This document shows positions 40,430 through 52,100 of a stretch of 64,000 nt of DNA, piece by piece. Source of the DNA: Branchiostoma floridae (taxonomy: Eukaryota; Chordata; Leptocardii; Amphioxiformes; Branchiostomatidae); contig NC_049982.1 of assembly GCF_000003815.2 (NCBI RefSeq), positions 21,179,699 through 21,243,698 on the forward strand. The letters run 5' to 3'. The position numbers and the translations under genes are program-made. Within the stretch, counting starts at the first letter, position 1; the number at the start of each line of letters is the position of its first letter. The notes under the pieces are model-generated. The model made no database searches and had not been told where the DNA came from. It saw nothing but the letters and a program-made list of their open reading frames with translations.

Positions 40430-41160
40430 GTAATAATCGTGCATTAACTCGTTGGTTATGGCATCAAAGGTGGGGCAAACGTTGTTAACACCGGAGGTGT
40501 CGGAAACGTTCGACGAGTACACGCGAGAGCTGTGGCTGACGCACGGACGTCATTTCCGGCGCTGGCCTATTTCTGAAGCTGTGAGGTTTGTCCGTGCGTC
40601 AGGCCCGGCTTGCGGCGGCTGAAGGACGTTCACCCCCGTTCATCATGTTTTGTAATAACAAAAGCGTTCCGAAACTGATATTTCCGCGCGCGCACACTAC
40701 CGTGCACTGTGAGCACCGGTAATTACCGCCGGACACTTAAATCCGAAGAACTGTCGCTCACGGCGAGACGTAAGCCCTTAAGGAGCGTTTTCAGTATTTA
40801 ACTCGGGGGAGATCAGGTGGGTATATCGCAAAACTATTTCCTCCCGTCGCTCAGGCAGTTCTTTTTCCGGATTTGTCGCATGGGCGTCATGATCACGTGA
40901 CGCCGTCCGATCGATGTTATTACCGCCCGCCGCTCTCCACAGCAATTTGCGGCTCCGCTCTGACGTCAAGCGCACGTTGGTAGATGCTCCGCAGCATCTG
41001 TGAGCCGGCGAAGCGCCGACCCGGGGGGATCACGTTGGTGGAGAAAACGTCACGCGTGCGTCAGCGGCGGGCGGAGCCTTTGATGTGCGGTGTACGTGAC
41101 GGGTCGTCTCCATAACAGGAGCGTTTCGAGAGGAAGCGACGGCCAAAGGAGGAAAATACA
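40430..41160. promoter_or_regulatory. CpG-rich promoter-like region
   Basis: CpG density rises sharply against the surrounding AT-rich DNA. Contains an ATGGCG/CAAAATGG YY1-like block near 40417-40432 and ACGTCATTTCCGG (CRE half-site joined to an Ets core) at about 40548. It may be the promoter of an unrecognised transcript. Confidence 0.4.
40458..40622 (+). CDS. short open frame in CpG-rich DNA, possible first coding exon
   Basis: A 54-residue frame starts ATGGCATC, just downstream of a YY1-like site, and runs through TPEVSETFDEYTRELW and HGRHFRRWP, which reads like protein and not like repeat. A possible donor, GAG|GTTTGT, lies at about 40593, which would leave 42-45 residues. I do not recognise the family and find no following exon before ADO, so it may be chance. 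Confidence 0.25.
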   Translation: MASKVGQTLLTPEVSETFDEYTRELWLTHGRHFRRWPISEAVRFVRASGPACGG

Positions 41161-43056
41161 ACCTGCTAATTTTTCCCTTACCCAAGCCGGAACTTTGATG
41201 CATCCTTTCTCTTTCTTTTGCAAACGTGCCGTGGCGCCAGCGTCAGATATGCCGCGTGCGCAGCGCTAGAGATCTCCTCCGAACGTGCACGTCAGGTCGC
41301 TTCATGTTGGACACGTCACATGCCGGCCGCAGCTGGCATGTACGCACACATAACTCACGCACGTAGCGACAGTTTTCGTCCGAGTTTTCTGGGAAGACAA
41401 ATACACGTTATGCAAGCTCACAACATTACCGCGATGTTCTCTCAGTGAAACAAAGCTAGATACTTCGTAGATTGACTGTTGTCTACTGCATATCAGTTTA
41501 TGAAGTAAAATTCTATATGTACGTTTTATTCATTGATGTCTAAGTAGGGAATATGTCTGGCATAAAACATTTATTTTTGCATTTCTGACAAAAATCAGTT
41601 TTGCACACGAAATCCTCATTTGAGACTCGCAGTTTCTGGAGACCAAAACCGACAACTAAGTCCGTATCAAACGATGCCGACCTTTGAAAATTAGAAAAGC
41701 AAATAAAATAACATAAACGACTTAAAGAAAAACATTGCAAAATAACCAAGCAATTAGATAAACAAGCGAGCGGTTACAAGGTTGATACAGTTGTGACTTA
41801 AAAGCTACCAAGAAACGTGATCACTTTCAAAAAACAAAGCTAACACTTAAACTGCGTACAAGAGCTTGAGACTTAAAGATACTTCAGAATTGGGAAACAG
41901 AATCGTCAGGGGTATAATCAGGCAAACAAATCATGAGAGGTACAGGGGAGTCCGAGGGGACCCTCTTGCAGTATGCATTTGTTTGGGGGTTGATATTGCT
42001 TAGACTTGTATAAATCATGGGAGACAGCACACGTCAACGGTGGTTCATGTTGTATACATAAGTGCCATATTCACGATATTGCATGCCTACCACGGTCCTC
42101 TTTCATGATATGAATTACAGACCTGTTTTACCACGGTCCATATATTGCTGATATTGAATGGCATACACGTGGTCCATATTGGAGCCACTCCACTTGTGTG
42201 TAATGTTGGGTACTTGTGGATTGCGTTCACGTATTGTCAAGGTTACATATAACACACTGTCGCCGAAGAAAGCCGACTAGAGGAAAGCACAAATTGGGTC
42301 ATGGAGTCTCACGGCTGGGGAGAGGGGACGGAGGGGCGGGGGTGACTCTGTGGGTGTAATGGCAGGGAGCAGTCAGAGGTGAACTGCCGTACACCGGGTA
42401 GACGCGCAAGCACAAGAGTATAGACCATGAAATTATTTTGGTAACCTGTTTCACAACCACCTCAGTCCTAACGGCTTTTCCTTCCGATAGGCGCATTCAT
42501 GTCTACAGGATATGATCCTAATGTAGTCTATACCCGTTGATTACAATCTTTGTTTGGCGAAGAGAAAAACGAAACGACACAAGTGTGAATTCGGTGATAA
42601 TGTCCATGGAAATAGGGCCCCTGGTATATGAACAGCTCGCTGAAAAGGCTATTCTCTCCGGATCCAGCGACAGTCTAAGTAGGAAGGATGTCACTTTGGG
42701 TTTTGGTCTCTGAAGAATTGGAACGTTGCCAGGCCGCCACGCAGTTCTTTACAATATTGAGTAGATTAATCCAATAAGATACTTTATTGATCCTTGATTG
42801 ATTACAGAGGGAAGGTAAAATGTTGCCTTCCGCGTGAGACATTGAATAATGGTTGGATCTAAATATGTATATCTTTGTGAATATTTGTATTCTGTCTTTT
42901 TGCTTAAAAAACTTGAGTTTATTTGTCCTTCTAGCCTACCAATAAAGCCTCCTCTCCTGCACAGACGTGTATATCCGCGGCATCTGTTTCACCCTGATCA
43001 ATCAAGTTGTTACTGACGGTGCAGTCCCGTAGTCTCCGTCATATTATCACATCACT
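41161..43056. other. intergenic region
   Basis: No gene or clear repeat recognised. Confidence 0.35.
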
Positions 43057-43258
43057 ACTCTCCAAGCAGAGGTTCGATCTGCTGCGGCTGTTTTGACGTG
43101 TTTTTCATGATTGGGCTTTCTTTCGCTATTTGGTACCATTCTTCGCCTGTCCACCGAACATGGAGAAAACGGTACCAAATAGAAAGCCCGACAAAACTTC
43201 TAAAAACGCACATCATAAACAGAAATTCCGAGCCGACAAAAACTCTTCTTGGAGATTT
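43057..43258. mobile_element. foldback MITE, TCTCCAAGC family
   Basis: TACTCTCCAAGCAGAGGTTC at the left is opposed by CTTCTTGGAGATTTA at the right. The internal stem GGTACCAT..ACGGTACCAAATAGAAAGC pairs. It is the most decayed of the three related copies. Confidence 0.65.
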
Positions 43259-43889
43259 AACACCACCACACAAGACAAATTCCCTGTCAGCATCCTGTGG
43301 CTGTGAGGCGCATATCTCGATCCGGGACATTTCCTGTCTTTACGTCACCGCGCAGTCGCGCACACCTCTAGTCCAGATATCCATTTATGCCGCGAATCTA
43401 AATGACTGCAGTTTCAGCTTTACGTCATTTGGTGTTTATCGATCCTGGTGGCACGCCGTCTGGGGAGAAAGACGCGGCTCAACACTCAATACAACATAGC
43501 CGTACCCAGTACGTGATGGGGGTAATAATCATGTCCCCCGCCAAGATTATGTCTGTGTTGCAGGTTTCTTTGAGAAAAAGATAAATCTTAAACTTATGCA
43601 TGGATTTCAAGGCCTTTTAGACATACATACCTTCATCTTAAAACGAACTGGCGTTTGTTATGATGTACGCAAAACAGCAGTTACTTAAGTCAAGCAACTG
43701 GGTATGATTTTGGAAAATCCATTTGCTTAAAGTTGGCGTCTGTTATTGCGTTGATGTCCGACTTTTATATACAGATAATGGGCTGGTCACAGTGGTCAGT
43801 CCCCAACGTCGTTATCGGAGCGCGTACGTGCTAGGAGTAACAACTGGGGTATATGGTAGTTCGCCAGCAGCATAAATGGCAAGGAGACA

Positions 43890-44032
43890 TATTCTCCAAG
43901 CAGAAGTTGAGTCGCGTAAATATAGTAGTAGTCAGAAATTTTACACCGGCGCTCCTCTTACAAAGAAGAACGCCGGTGTAATTTTTAAGACTACTACTAT
44001 ATCTACGCGACTCAACCTCTGCTTGGAGAGTA
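43890..44032. mobile_element. 143-bp foldback MITE with perfect 9-bp target duplication
   Basis: TATTCTCCAAGCAGAAGTTG is mirrored by CAACCTCTGCTTGGAGAGTA. AAGGAGACA flanks it at 43881-43889 and 44033-44041. The inner stem includes GAGTCGCGTAAATATAGTAG. Same subfamily as 33557-33672. Confidence 0.88.
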
Positions 44033-45105
44033 AAGGAGACAAAGCTCCAATGCATTCTTTTCACATTTCGGAAGACTGATATACTAGTAGCCAAGGAAAC
44101 AACGATTGGGTAAATCGCCAAGGTATAACCAAGGAGGTTATATCCTCATTGGCATAACTGACAACTGTCAATAACTACGCATCTACTGTAACATCATATG
44201 GTATGGAAGTAGTATTCTGTGCAGTGCTCTATTTGGCATTATAGTACTTTCATATAGTAGAAAAAAACACGCATCACGTCAACTTAGTTGATTGTTTATT
44301 TGTCTGGACTATATGAAATAGATCCATAATTTGTCTCGGTAGCACAATTTTGTGCTCACATGTCTGACATGTATTATGGCAGTGATCACACATCGCACGT
44401 CTGAAACACAAGTTTATATTCTGAATGTAACGTGTTCCCATGACGTGTCCCTGATGACGTAATGATTCGTCTGGTACTGTTTACATTACTGGCTTACTCT
44501 GGTATCCCAAACAGGTAATGCAGCATATGACCCACATGCCACAACATAGAATGAAGAGCACATATAGGACAAAACTATGTGCAGACTGAGAAAACAAATG
44601 CTGCATGTCCTATTCATAGTCATACATGTAACCCTGGTAAGTTCTTCTTACTGTACTGAGGTACAAAAACTAAGAGACCAACGTCTTAGTTCCTGGTATA
44701 TTTTGCTATGTATGGACAAAGAATCTATCATAGACTCAGGGGTTTAGCATTTCGTGAATAATTGTACCACTTTGTCAAGTATCTTATTTGTGTCCCATCC
44801 TGTCATTATACAGGAAAATTGTGCAGTTACAATCTAACTGCCTGTTCTGCCTTTCCTTGTGTATATACATACATGCTAGCAAAAGAATTGGCGATTAGTA
44901 TTTTGAGTGGTCATTATAGTTTCAGAGATTACTGAAATTCAGCAATGGAATAACACGATCTTGTATTCCATTCAGAGATCTTATGTTTGCAACACGGTAA
45001 CACGTTCTTCTGATAAAGAAAACTCGCCGAGGGCAGTGCTCGCTGATGATAATGCCCTTTGTTTTCACATTTTTCTTCTTCTTTTAAGTGGCACATTTAT
45101 GACAG
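44033..45105. other. intergenic or ADO 3' UTR
   Basis: No coding exon recognised. The part nearest 45105 is presumably the ADO 3' UTR. Confidence 0.35.
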
Positions 45106-45855
45106 TCAAACTGAGACTGCCGGCCCCGGGTACGGCTCTGCGTCGCACCAGAAGTCTCTGGGCTGAGATATTCTCATTAACCAGTGCACGTCTGTCTGCG
45201 CGGGGTTTTGAGGAGTGAGTGGACGGTAGTAGTGACAGTCTCTGTCTGTGGAGCCGTCGTGGTCGTAAGGAGGGGCAAGGACATCTAAGAAGGCCGCCGG
45301 CCCGTCCACCGCCACGATCTCGTGCAGGTTCCCTACCAGAGGCTCCAAGACGCACGCTTCGCTGTTCTCGTTCAGCTGAACCTCTCCGTTTGCCGTGCAG
45401 GGCAGGAGGGAGTTACGTTGCCATGGTGGGAGGGGGGCGTCGAACTCGGGGAGAGGGGGTTGTACTGTAGTGGAGGGGTCGAGTCTGTTGTATGACCGGA
45501 TCGCCACCGTGCCGTACAGGACTCTACAAATGCCGTGCATCTCGGGATGATCGTGTAGAGGGATCCTCTCCCCGCCCTTCAGCAGGAAGATCCCCATGGT
45601 GAAGAATTGGTGGTTACAGATGGGCATGTACGTGACCGGGGCGGGATCGTCGTACGACGCTGGCCGCCCGCGGGGTGACCTTCTCAGCGGCGGCTCCTCC
45701 GTCCTGGGCTGGATGTTGACGTCCCGGTAGGTCAGCTGGTTCATGAGGGACGCCAGCTTGCCGAAGTTGTCTTTCAGAGACCCCTCCCAGTGCGGAGATG
45801 CGAAATCAAACGTTTGCAGTGCCTGCTTGGCGATTTTTTCCACCAAGGCCGCCAT
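45106..45855 (-). CDS. ADO: 2-aminoethanethiol (cysteamine) dioxygenase / N-cysteine dioxygenase
   Basis: A single-exon frame of 249 residues (human ADO: 270, also intronless). ADO is a non-haem iron thiol dioxygenase that oxidises cysteamine to hypotaurine and the N-terminal cysteine of regulatory proteins, the latter as an oxygen sensor. The cupin iron ligands are visible as IPLHDHPEMHG (His101 and His103) and GNLHEI (His178). DCHYYR retains the Cys and Tyr (residues 207 and 209) that form the crosslink in human ADO. ITH-like family signatures ILAPPYD and EPYPGP are present as VLAPPYD and EPYPGP. The start is the ATG at 45855 (context ATCATGG). The frame stays open upstream, but only through a GTG, so a longer protein is not supported. 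BIN3 starts 333 bp away on the opposite strand. Confidence 0.96.
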   Translation of the reverse strand: MAALVEKIAKQALQTFDFASPHWEGSLKDNFGKLASLMNQLTYRDVNIQPRTEEPPLRRSPRGRPASYDDPAPVTYMPICNHQFFTMGIFLLKGGERIPLHDHPEMHGICRVLYGTVAIRSYNRLDPSTTVQPPLPEFDAPLPPWQRNSLLPCTANGEVQLNENSEACVLEPLVGNLHEIVAVDGPAAFLDVLAPPYDHDGSTDRDCHYYRPLTPQNPAQTDVHWLMRISQPRDFWCDAEPYPGPAVSV

Positions 45856-46188
45856 GATGGAACGTGACGTCACGGTGAGCACATCTTGCAGAAAGGGGCA
45901 AATAGTTGAAAGTAAAAATAATCGAATGACATAGATTTCTCATTTTTTACGAACGATAAGTATTTCAGTTTACATGATATATATTTATGCTTTACATATT
46001 CCATATTTCAGTTATATATCTTATAGATACACATTTCATCAAGATTTTTATTAACCACTAGTGGAATAGTCCGGGTCAGGGGTCGTGCTGTGGGTGATAT
46101 TTCCGTGGCAGAAAATGTCCCAAATCTGAGAGGTTTCGAGATGTTTTTTGGCCAATAATTCAGCCTTGATTGGTAAACAGTCGACACC
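45856..46188. promoter_or_regulatory. shared ADO/BIN3 bidirectional promoter region
   Basis: The ADO (minus) and BIN3 (plus) start codons are only 333 bp apart and head to head. A perfect CRE, TGACGTCA, at 45865-45872 lies 10 bp upstream of the ADO ATG. The rest is AT-rich without a clear TATA box in a fixed position. Shared regulation is inferred from geometry. Confidence 0.55.
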
Positions 46189-49100
46189 ATGAGTTGGTAA
46201 GAACCCCCAGCACTTACTTACGATATGTTGTGTTTAGTTGTAAAACAGTCAGAAGGTGATTGTTTTGGGTGTGGCGAATTGTCAAACTTGCAAAACAAAC
46301 ATACTGTAGTCCTAAATAGTTGATTATTTACTAGTGCTCCTTCAAATTCATAATTTACAGAAAAGCAACGAAGGCAGAAATGTCTTTTAAGTTTTACTAT
46401 GAATAAAACAGAAATCTCTTTCCAGTTTTACTATGAATAATGTTTCAACTCGACACGGTCACGTAAGCACCAACCTAAAATGTAAACAGTGTGTAAGAAA
46501 GGATTATACCTTGATACCTATTTATACCTTGATTAGAAAGAGGAAGAAACAACATACCGACACCAGGGATTGAACCCAGGCCGGCAGATCACAAACCCAG
46601 CAGTGCTATAAACCACTACGATACAAAAGGCTGATAAGCCAACCGGTGTGCTGTTTGGCGCTACTTGTGTGGCACATGTTCTAGCCTGTTACTCACAGGG
46701 TGGGTGTGGGAAGCAAAGTATTAAAGAAAGGAGTAGAAACAGAAAGAAACAACATGCCGACCCCAGGGATAGAACCCAGGCCGGCAGATCACAAACCCTG
46801 TAGTGCTGACCACTACGCTACAAAAGACGTGGCTGTTTGGCGCTACTCCCGGTACATAATGGTCATGTAACTTTTGTGCTTATTTTCTGCTTAGGAATCC
46901 GTTCAACCGTCTGTCTGCTTCACCAAAGAGAACGGTCATCTCTAAGACAGTGGAGAAGGACTTTGAGCGGGAATGTACAAAGCTGGCACAGTAGGAAGAT
47001 TCTCCTTTAATTGTGTTGCATAATTCATACCAGTGACTGACAAGGAGGATTGAATTTGCTTATTCCCCATGATGCACTACGGTTCTAAACATGTCATCAT
47101 TTCAAAGAGGACTGGTCCTAGCATGTTTGGCTCCAATAATAATAATGGAAACTGCTGTCTTCCCCTAACTCCTTGATTCACGGCAAAATTCTAAGGTGGT
47201 CAACGCTTTAAAGCCCTTTGGATGCAAGCAAATTCCTCCTTCACTAATTGCCTAACTTGTGTCAAACAACAACATGTGATTCTAGAAGCAGACTTGCATA
47301 CAGGGCCTTCCACATGCAAGGCTTACGCCTTGCATGTGGAAGGTCGATTGGAACTTAAAGTCAAATTGCTTTCTCTGCTTATCACCTGGCACTCGAGTAA
47401 GAGTATGATAGTCAAACACACACCACAAATAGTGGACTAGCCTGGCTAGGCTATAGAATGGGCACTGTCTCTTAGCACCTTTAATAAGGTGTGGAAAGGA
47501 TGTTAACTAATCTTAAGTTAAGATGAGTAAATGTCATTCTGTGTGGATGATCATGACATCAAGATTGAATAATTTGGAAACTTACATGTAATGTACGAGG
47601 AGTAGTTAATAAGTTCTCTGCCTCACCCAGAAAAAAGGTGTATGCCTCAAATTTATAGCATAGATAAAGTCTTTAATGAATGTGTACCAAAATTTAGGTC
47701 ATTGTGATCATTAATTTGCAGGCGACACCCAGTAACGGTAGGTAAGAGAGAAGGAAAAAACATGGACAATTGAGCTGCTACCTGAGGTGTGCGGGTCAAC
47801 ATGCCCAGCTGAAAGTCAGACACCCACAACTTTTTGCTTGAAATACAAAGGGAATCTATTTTACCAATGTCTCAATTTACGGAATAGAGAACTTGACTCA
47901 CACACGTCTAATCACGATTCACCCTTGTTTTTCTCGCCACCTACCTACTGATTTCAAAAACATGTCAACTGGAAAGTAAAAACACTTCCACCAGACCAGT
48001 AATTACTGCAATGATTTGGAGGATATTGATAAAAGGCTACGAAGTTGTGTCTCGAAATTTGAGTTGTGCGTATTATTTATGGGTTAGGCTGAGAACTTAT
48101 TCATCACCCCTAATATTGTTCCAGGTCTATGTACTGTAATGTTAAACTTTTTTAAATTCCATGCCACATAACTGAATGTGCCCCTGTTCTGTAGGCTGGA
48201 TGAATCCACTAAGAAATTGTACAAAGATATGAGGAAATGTACGGAAGCAGTCACAGGTACTGACAGAGAATTTCGCTTATGTCTTTGTTACAGATTTAAC
48301 ATGCAATACAATTATTAAGACTGCTAGATAATGAGTTGGACAAAGAAAACTTCAAGGCTGGTGTCAGCCCTGCTTAAGCCCCGGTCACAAAGCGCGTACG
48401 ATTCATTGCGATTCCTTCCGATGCGCAGGATAAGCGCAGTGCGTCGTAAGTCGGGGGAAAATCGGAAGCAATGGTTTAAGTATATAAAGCCGTGGTCACA
48501 AAGCGCGTAGTGCATCGTACGATGAGGTCATAAGAGCGTGCCTGCGTCAATCGCAGTGAATCATAGTAAATCGGGGAGCGTCGTATGGCGAAAAATAGAG
48601 CTGAAATGGATTTTGAACATGTTCAAAATTTCGCTATCGTCGTAAGATTTTATTTGCTCCCATAGCAGACTTCATTACGGCAAATTTTGTCTACTGATGA
48701 GGTTATAGATTTGTGAATTGTTAGCATGTTCTGATGGTTTCAGTTTTCCCTGATATTGTCGATATTGACGAAAATGGAAAATATATCAGTCGCAACTGCC
48801 ACAGTCGCAACCAGAGAACAGCGCGTCCCGCACAGGTGATGCAGACAATTGTTTGATCGCTTCATGCACGTGAGTTTATAATTAGATCAAATCTCAGTTC
48901 TCGTCGGTCTTGGGTCAGTTTACCATAATCGTAATAACCATGGGGACAACTCGAACATAAAGGCAGGCTCTATGAGTCGGAAATATATATGATATAATGC
49001 TTATGATATAATTTTTGTATGATGGCATCTTTTTGTTGATAGCATATCATGATACGATCTTCGAAAGAGCCTGACACGTAGAGCCGGCAAGCAGGCCGAG

Positions 49101-52100
49101 ATAACCATACCAGTACTCACGCTTGATTTGAACTTTTGCTTGTAATACTCTTGTTATCATGGTGTTTTTTAAATTTATTTTTACAGTTAAAGATAGTATA
49201 GGAATGTATTCAACAGCTATGTCCACATTTTGTTGGTTAAAGAAACACAAAAGCGGTCAGACGGCTATACAGAAGAGACACAAGTGAAAAATCGTGCGAC
49301 GCTGGAAAAATTTTGAACATCATCCGATGCGTTGCGATGGCTTACGATGCTTACGATTTTGTTGCGATGTACTGCGCTCATCGTACGATATGCGGAATAG
49401 TCCATCGCAAGGAATCGTACGCGCTTTGTGACCGGGGCTTTATCATCCTGTAGGATTACTTCCATAGTTCCCACAGTCTGCCTGCCGTGTATACAGAACT
49501 GTTCTATGTACACAGTGTAGCAGTAAGGAGCAGATACGTGGGAGTTCTAACTACTAATCTGTCCTGAAAAGATGACAACAAACCATAGTGTCTGTGTACA
49601 CAGTTAGCACAGACCTGTAAACTGTTATGTTTTCTGTGCTCTTGTCTTGATGAAAAGATGTAACAGTTCTGTTACTTGATTCTTTAGCAAGTTTATATAG
49701 GTCGCTATTTCTGATCTTTTCCCAGAGTGTGACACCAAAGCAAAGGCTGAATGTGTTTACAAAACGTACTTGATTCATGTGCTCATGTGTTTACTATGAT
49801 TTATGTCTGTAACACAGCACACAGGACATTATTTAGATAAGCTATGCCTTATATTCACATTGCTCTGTATGTTGTTGCAACGTATGTACATATTACAGTA
49901 ACTATCTCTATATTTTTACCCAATGCAGAAACTGAGGGGAAAGTATTTCATTTTTGTAAAACTGTAGAAATAGTGGCAAACTCTCTGTGGTATTACATTT
50001 GTATAACATAACAGTTGTACTAAGGCCGGAGACAGCAATCTTGTCTAGCTGTAATGTTTTTGTTTATATACAGATGATTGTCTCTGCGCGCAATAGCAAA
50101 GATAAGAGCTGTTTACTGATTACCAAACTTTGTTGTTTCTGTTTTGTTTGCCAGCGCTGTCGAAGTGTGAAGTAAAGCTGGGACAGGATCTGGTGTCCAC
50201 GTGTCAAGGAGAAGATATGTTGAGGAATGAGGCATGTAAAACAAACCTTTCCGTAATCTACATATCCCTGTATTTACATTGTACTCTAGGAATTCAAGTA
50301 GAGAGATTTTGACCAGTGAAACATTTCTTGAAATGCATATTGTGTGAACAATAAGGCATGTGATGGAAGTGCCATTATGTTATGTTGAGTTATATATTTT
50401 GGAGTGTTTTGGTTGCTTTTGGTATAATAAACAGTTCTAGTGGGATACAGGTGCAATCCTAGGCAGTATTTTCTAATGATGCTTCCAGTGCAGTACTGCC
50501 CTCTATCTGACCAGAGCAGTACTGCAACAGTTAACCTATATATACATGTATGGCTTTTCTTTAGTTCTACAGGAATAAAAGTCAGATTTTTTGTCTCCTT
50601 AGGCAGAGGCAGTGGGCGCCACCACTGCTAAGCTGGAAGGGTTTTCTCAGGAACTGGTGAGTTGGTCATTTGTCATTTCAGTCATTCAGATACCGGTGTG
50701 ACAGCGATCTCGCCCCCCCGGCGATCTCGCCCCCCCCCGGGGGGCGAGATCACTAGCGTTTTCGCCCCCCTTTAGCGTTTTCGCCCCCCCCCCAAGAGCA
50801 GCTGGTTACTACATATTACAGGTGCGCTACCTGGTACTATACTGCACCTGGGGAGTAACGTATATGGTGTGTTACCTGGTACCTATATGGCACCTTATTA
50901 CCGTACCGTAAGATGTCATACCTCGAAAGTNNNNNNNNNNNNNNNNNNNNNNNNNNNNNNNNNNNNNNNNNNNNNNNNNNNNNNNNNNNNNNNNNNNNNN
51001 NNNNNNNNNNNNNNNNNNNNNNNNNNNNNNNNNNNNNNNNNNNNNNNNNNNNNNNNNNNNNNNNNNNNNNNNNNNNNNNNNNNNNNNNNNNNNNNNNNNN
51101 NNNNNNNNNNNNNNNNNNNNNNNNNNNNNNNNNNNNNNNNNNNNNNNNNNNNNNNNNNNNNNNNNNNNNNNNNNNNNNNNNNNNNNNNNNNNNNNNNNNN
51201 NNNNNNNNNNNNNNNNNNNNNNNNNNNNNNNNNNNGTAAATGCATCAGTTCCTAATACTAGAAAAACAGTCATGTTGGAGGTGAAGATATCCCTTGGCCA
51301 GGTGGATATACCGAAATGTGCGTTATTCTAATTAGTATCTAATATTTGCATAATTAATAAAGACATTACATATGTCTTTTGTGGTCACTTCATGGTAGAG
51401 ACTTCATATTGGAGATATATAGGTTGCTTAAGGACAGGTGAATACAATGAAATACATCTTATGTCAAGACTCAGGTATATGCAATAATGGGAATACAAGG
51501 GACCCAACCCTCCTTGTCTGAAACAAGTTCAACTATCTTATTACCATGTAATTACGTTAATATTGATATTATGAATGGAGTTATGTATCAAACTCGTGTA
51601 TTTATATCATTCTGAAACTGTATTTTGTGATTTATACCAATCAACTTCTAAAATGTCATGTAAACCCGTTTTTTTTTGGGGGGGGGGCAAAATCGCTAAA
51701 GGGGGGCGAGGTAGGGGGGCGAGATCACTAGCCGGGGAGGGCGAAATCGCTAGTGATTTCGCCCCGGGGGGGCGAGATCACGGGGGGCGAAATCGCTGCC
51801 ACACCGGTACTTTTTATCTATTTTTGCACAGACTTAATTTTGTGGTGGGAGAGGAAAGGAAGGTTTGTCACTTTTGTTTAAGTTTGCAGACAAAACACCT
51901 CTGTAGCACAAGAACACATATTCTAAGTGTCATTATTCCATATTGGAGAGGGCCTCTGTGGAAACTGAAGTACCTGGTAATTAGACCACCATTGATATTT
52001 CAAGATTTACAGTATGCTGTAGAAACCATTCATTCACAGACAAAACAGACTTAGATCTGACCTGTTTCATCTGTTTCAGAACACAAGTAGTCAAAAAGCT

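Noticed and set aside
45856-45882. Nine-codon N-terminal extension of ADO
   Set aside because: The extension begins with GTG and includes the CRE. The first ATG, at 45855, has good context and matches the N-terminus of human ADO.
51575-52054. 159-codon Gly/Arg-rich frame
   Set aside because: It crosses the G-rich end of the transposon-like element in a BIN3 intron; no domain.
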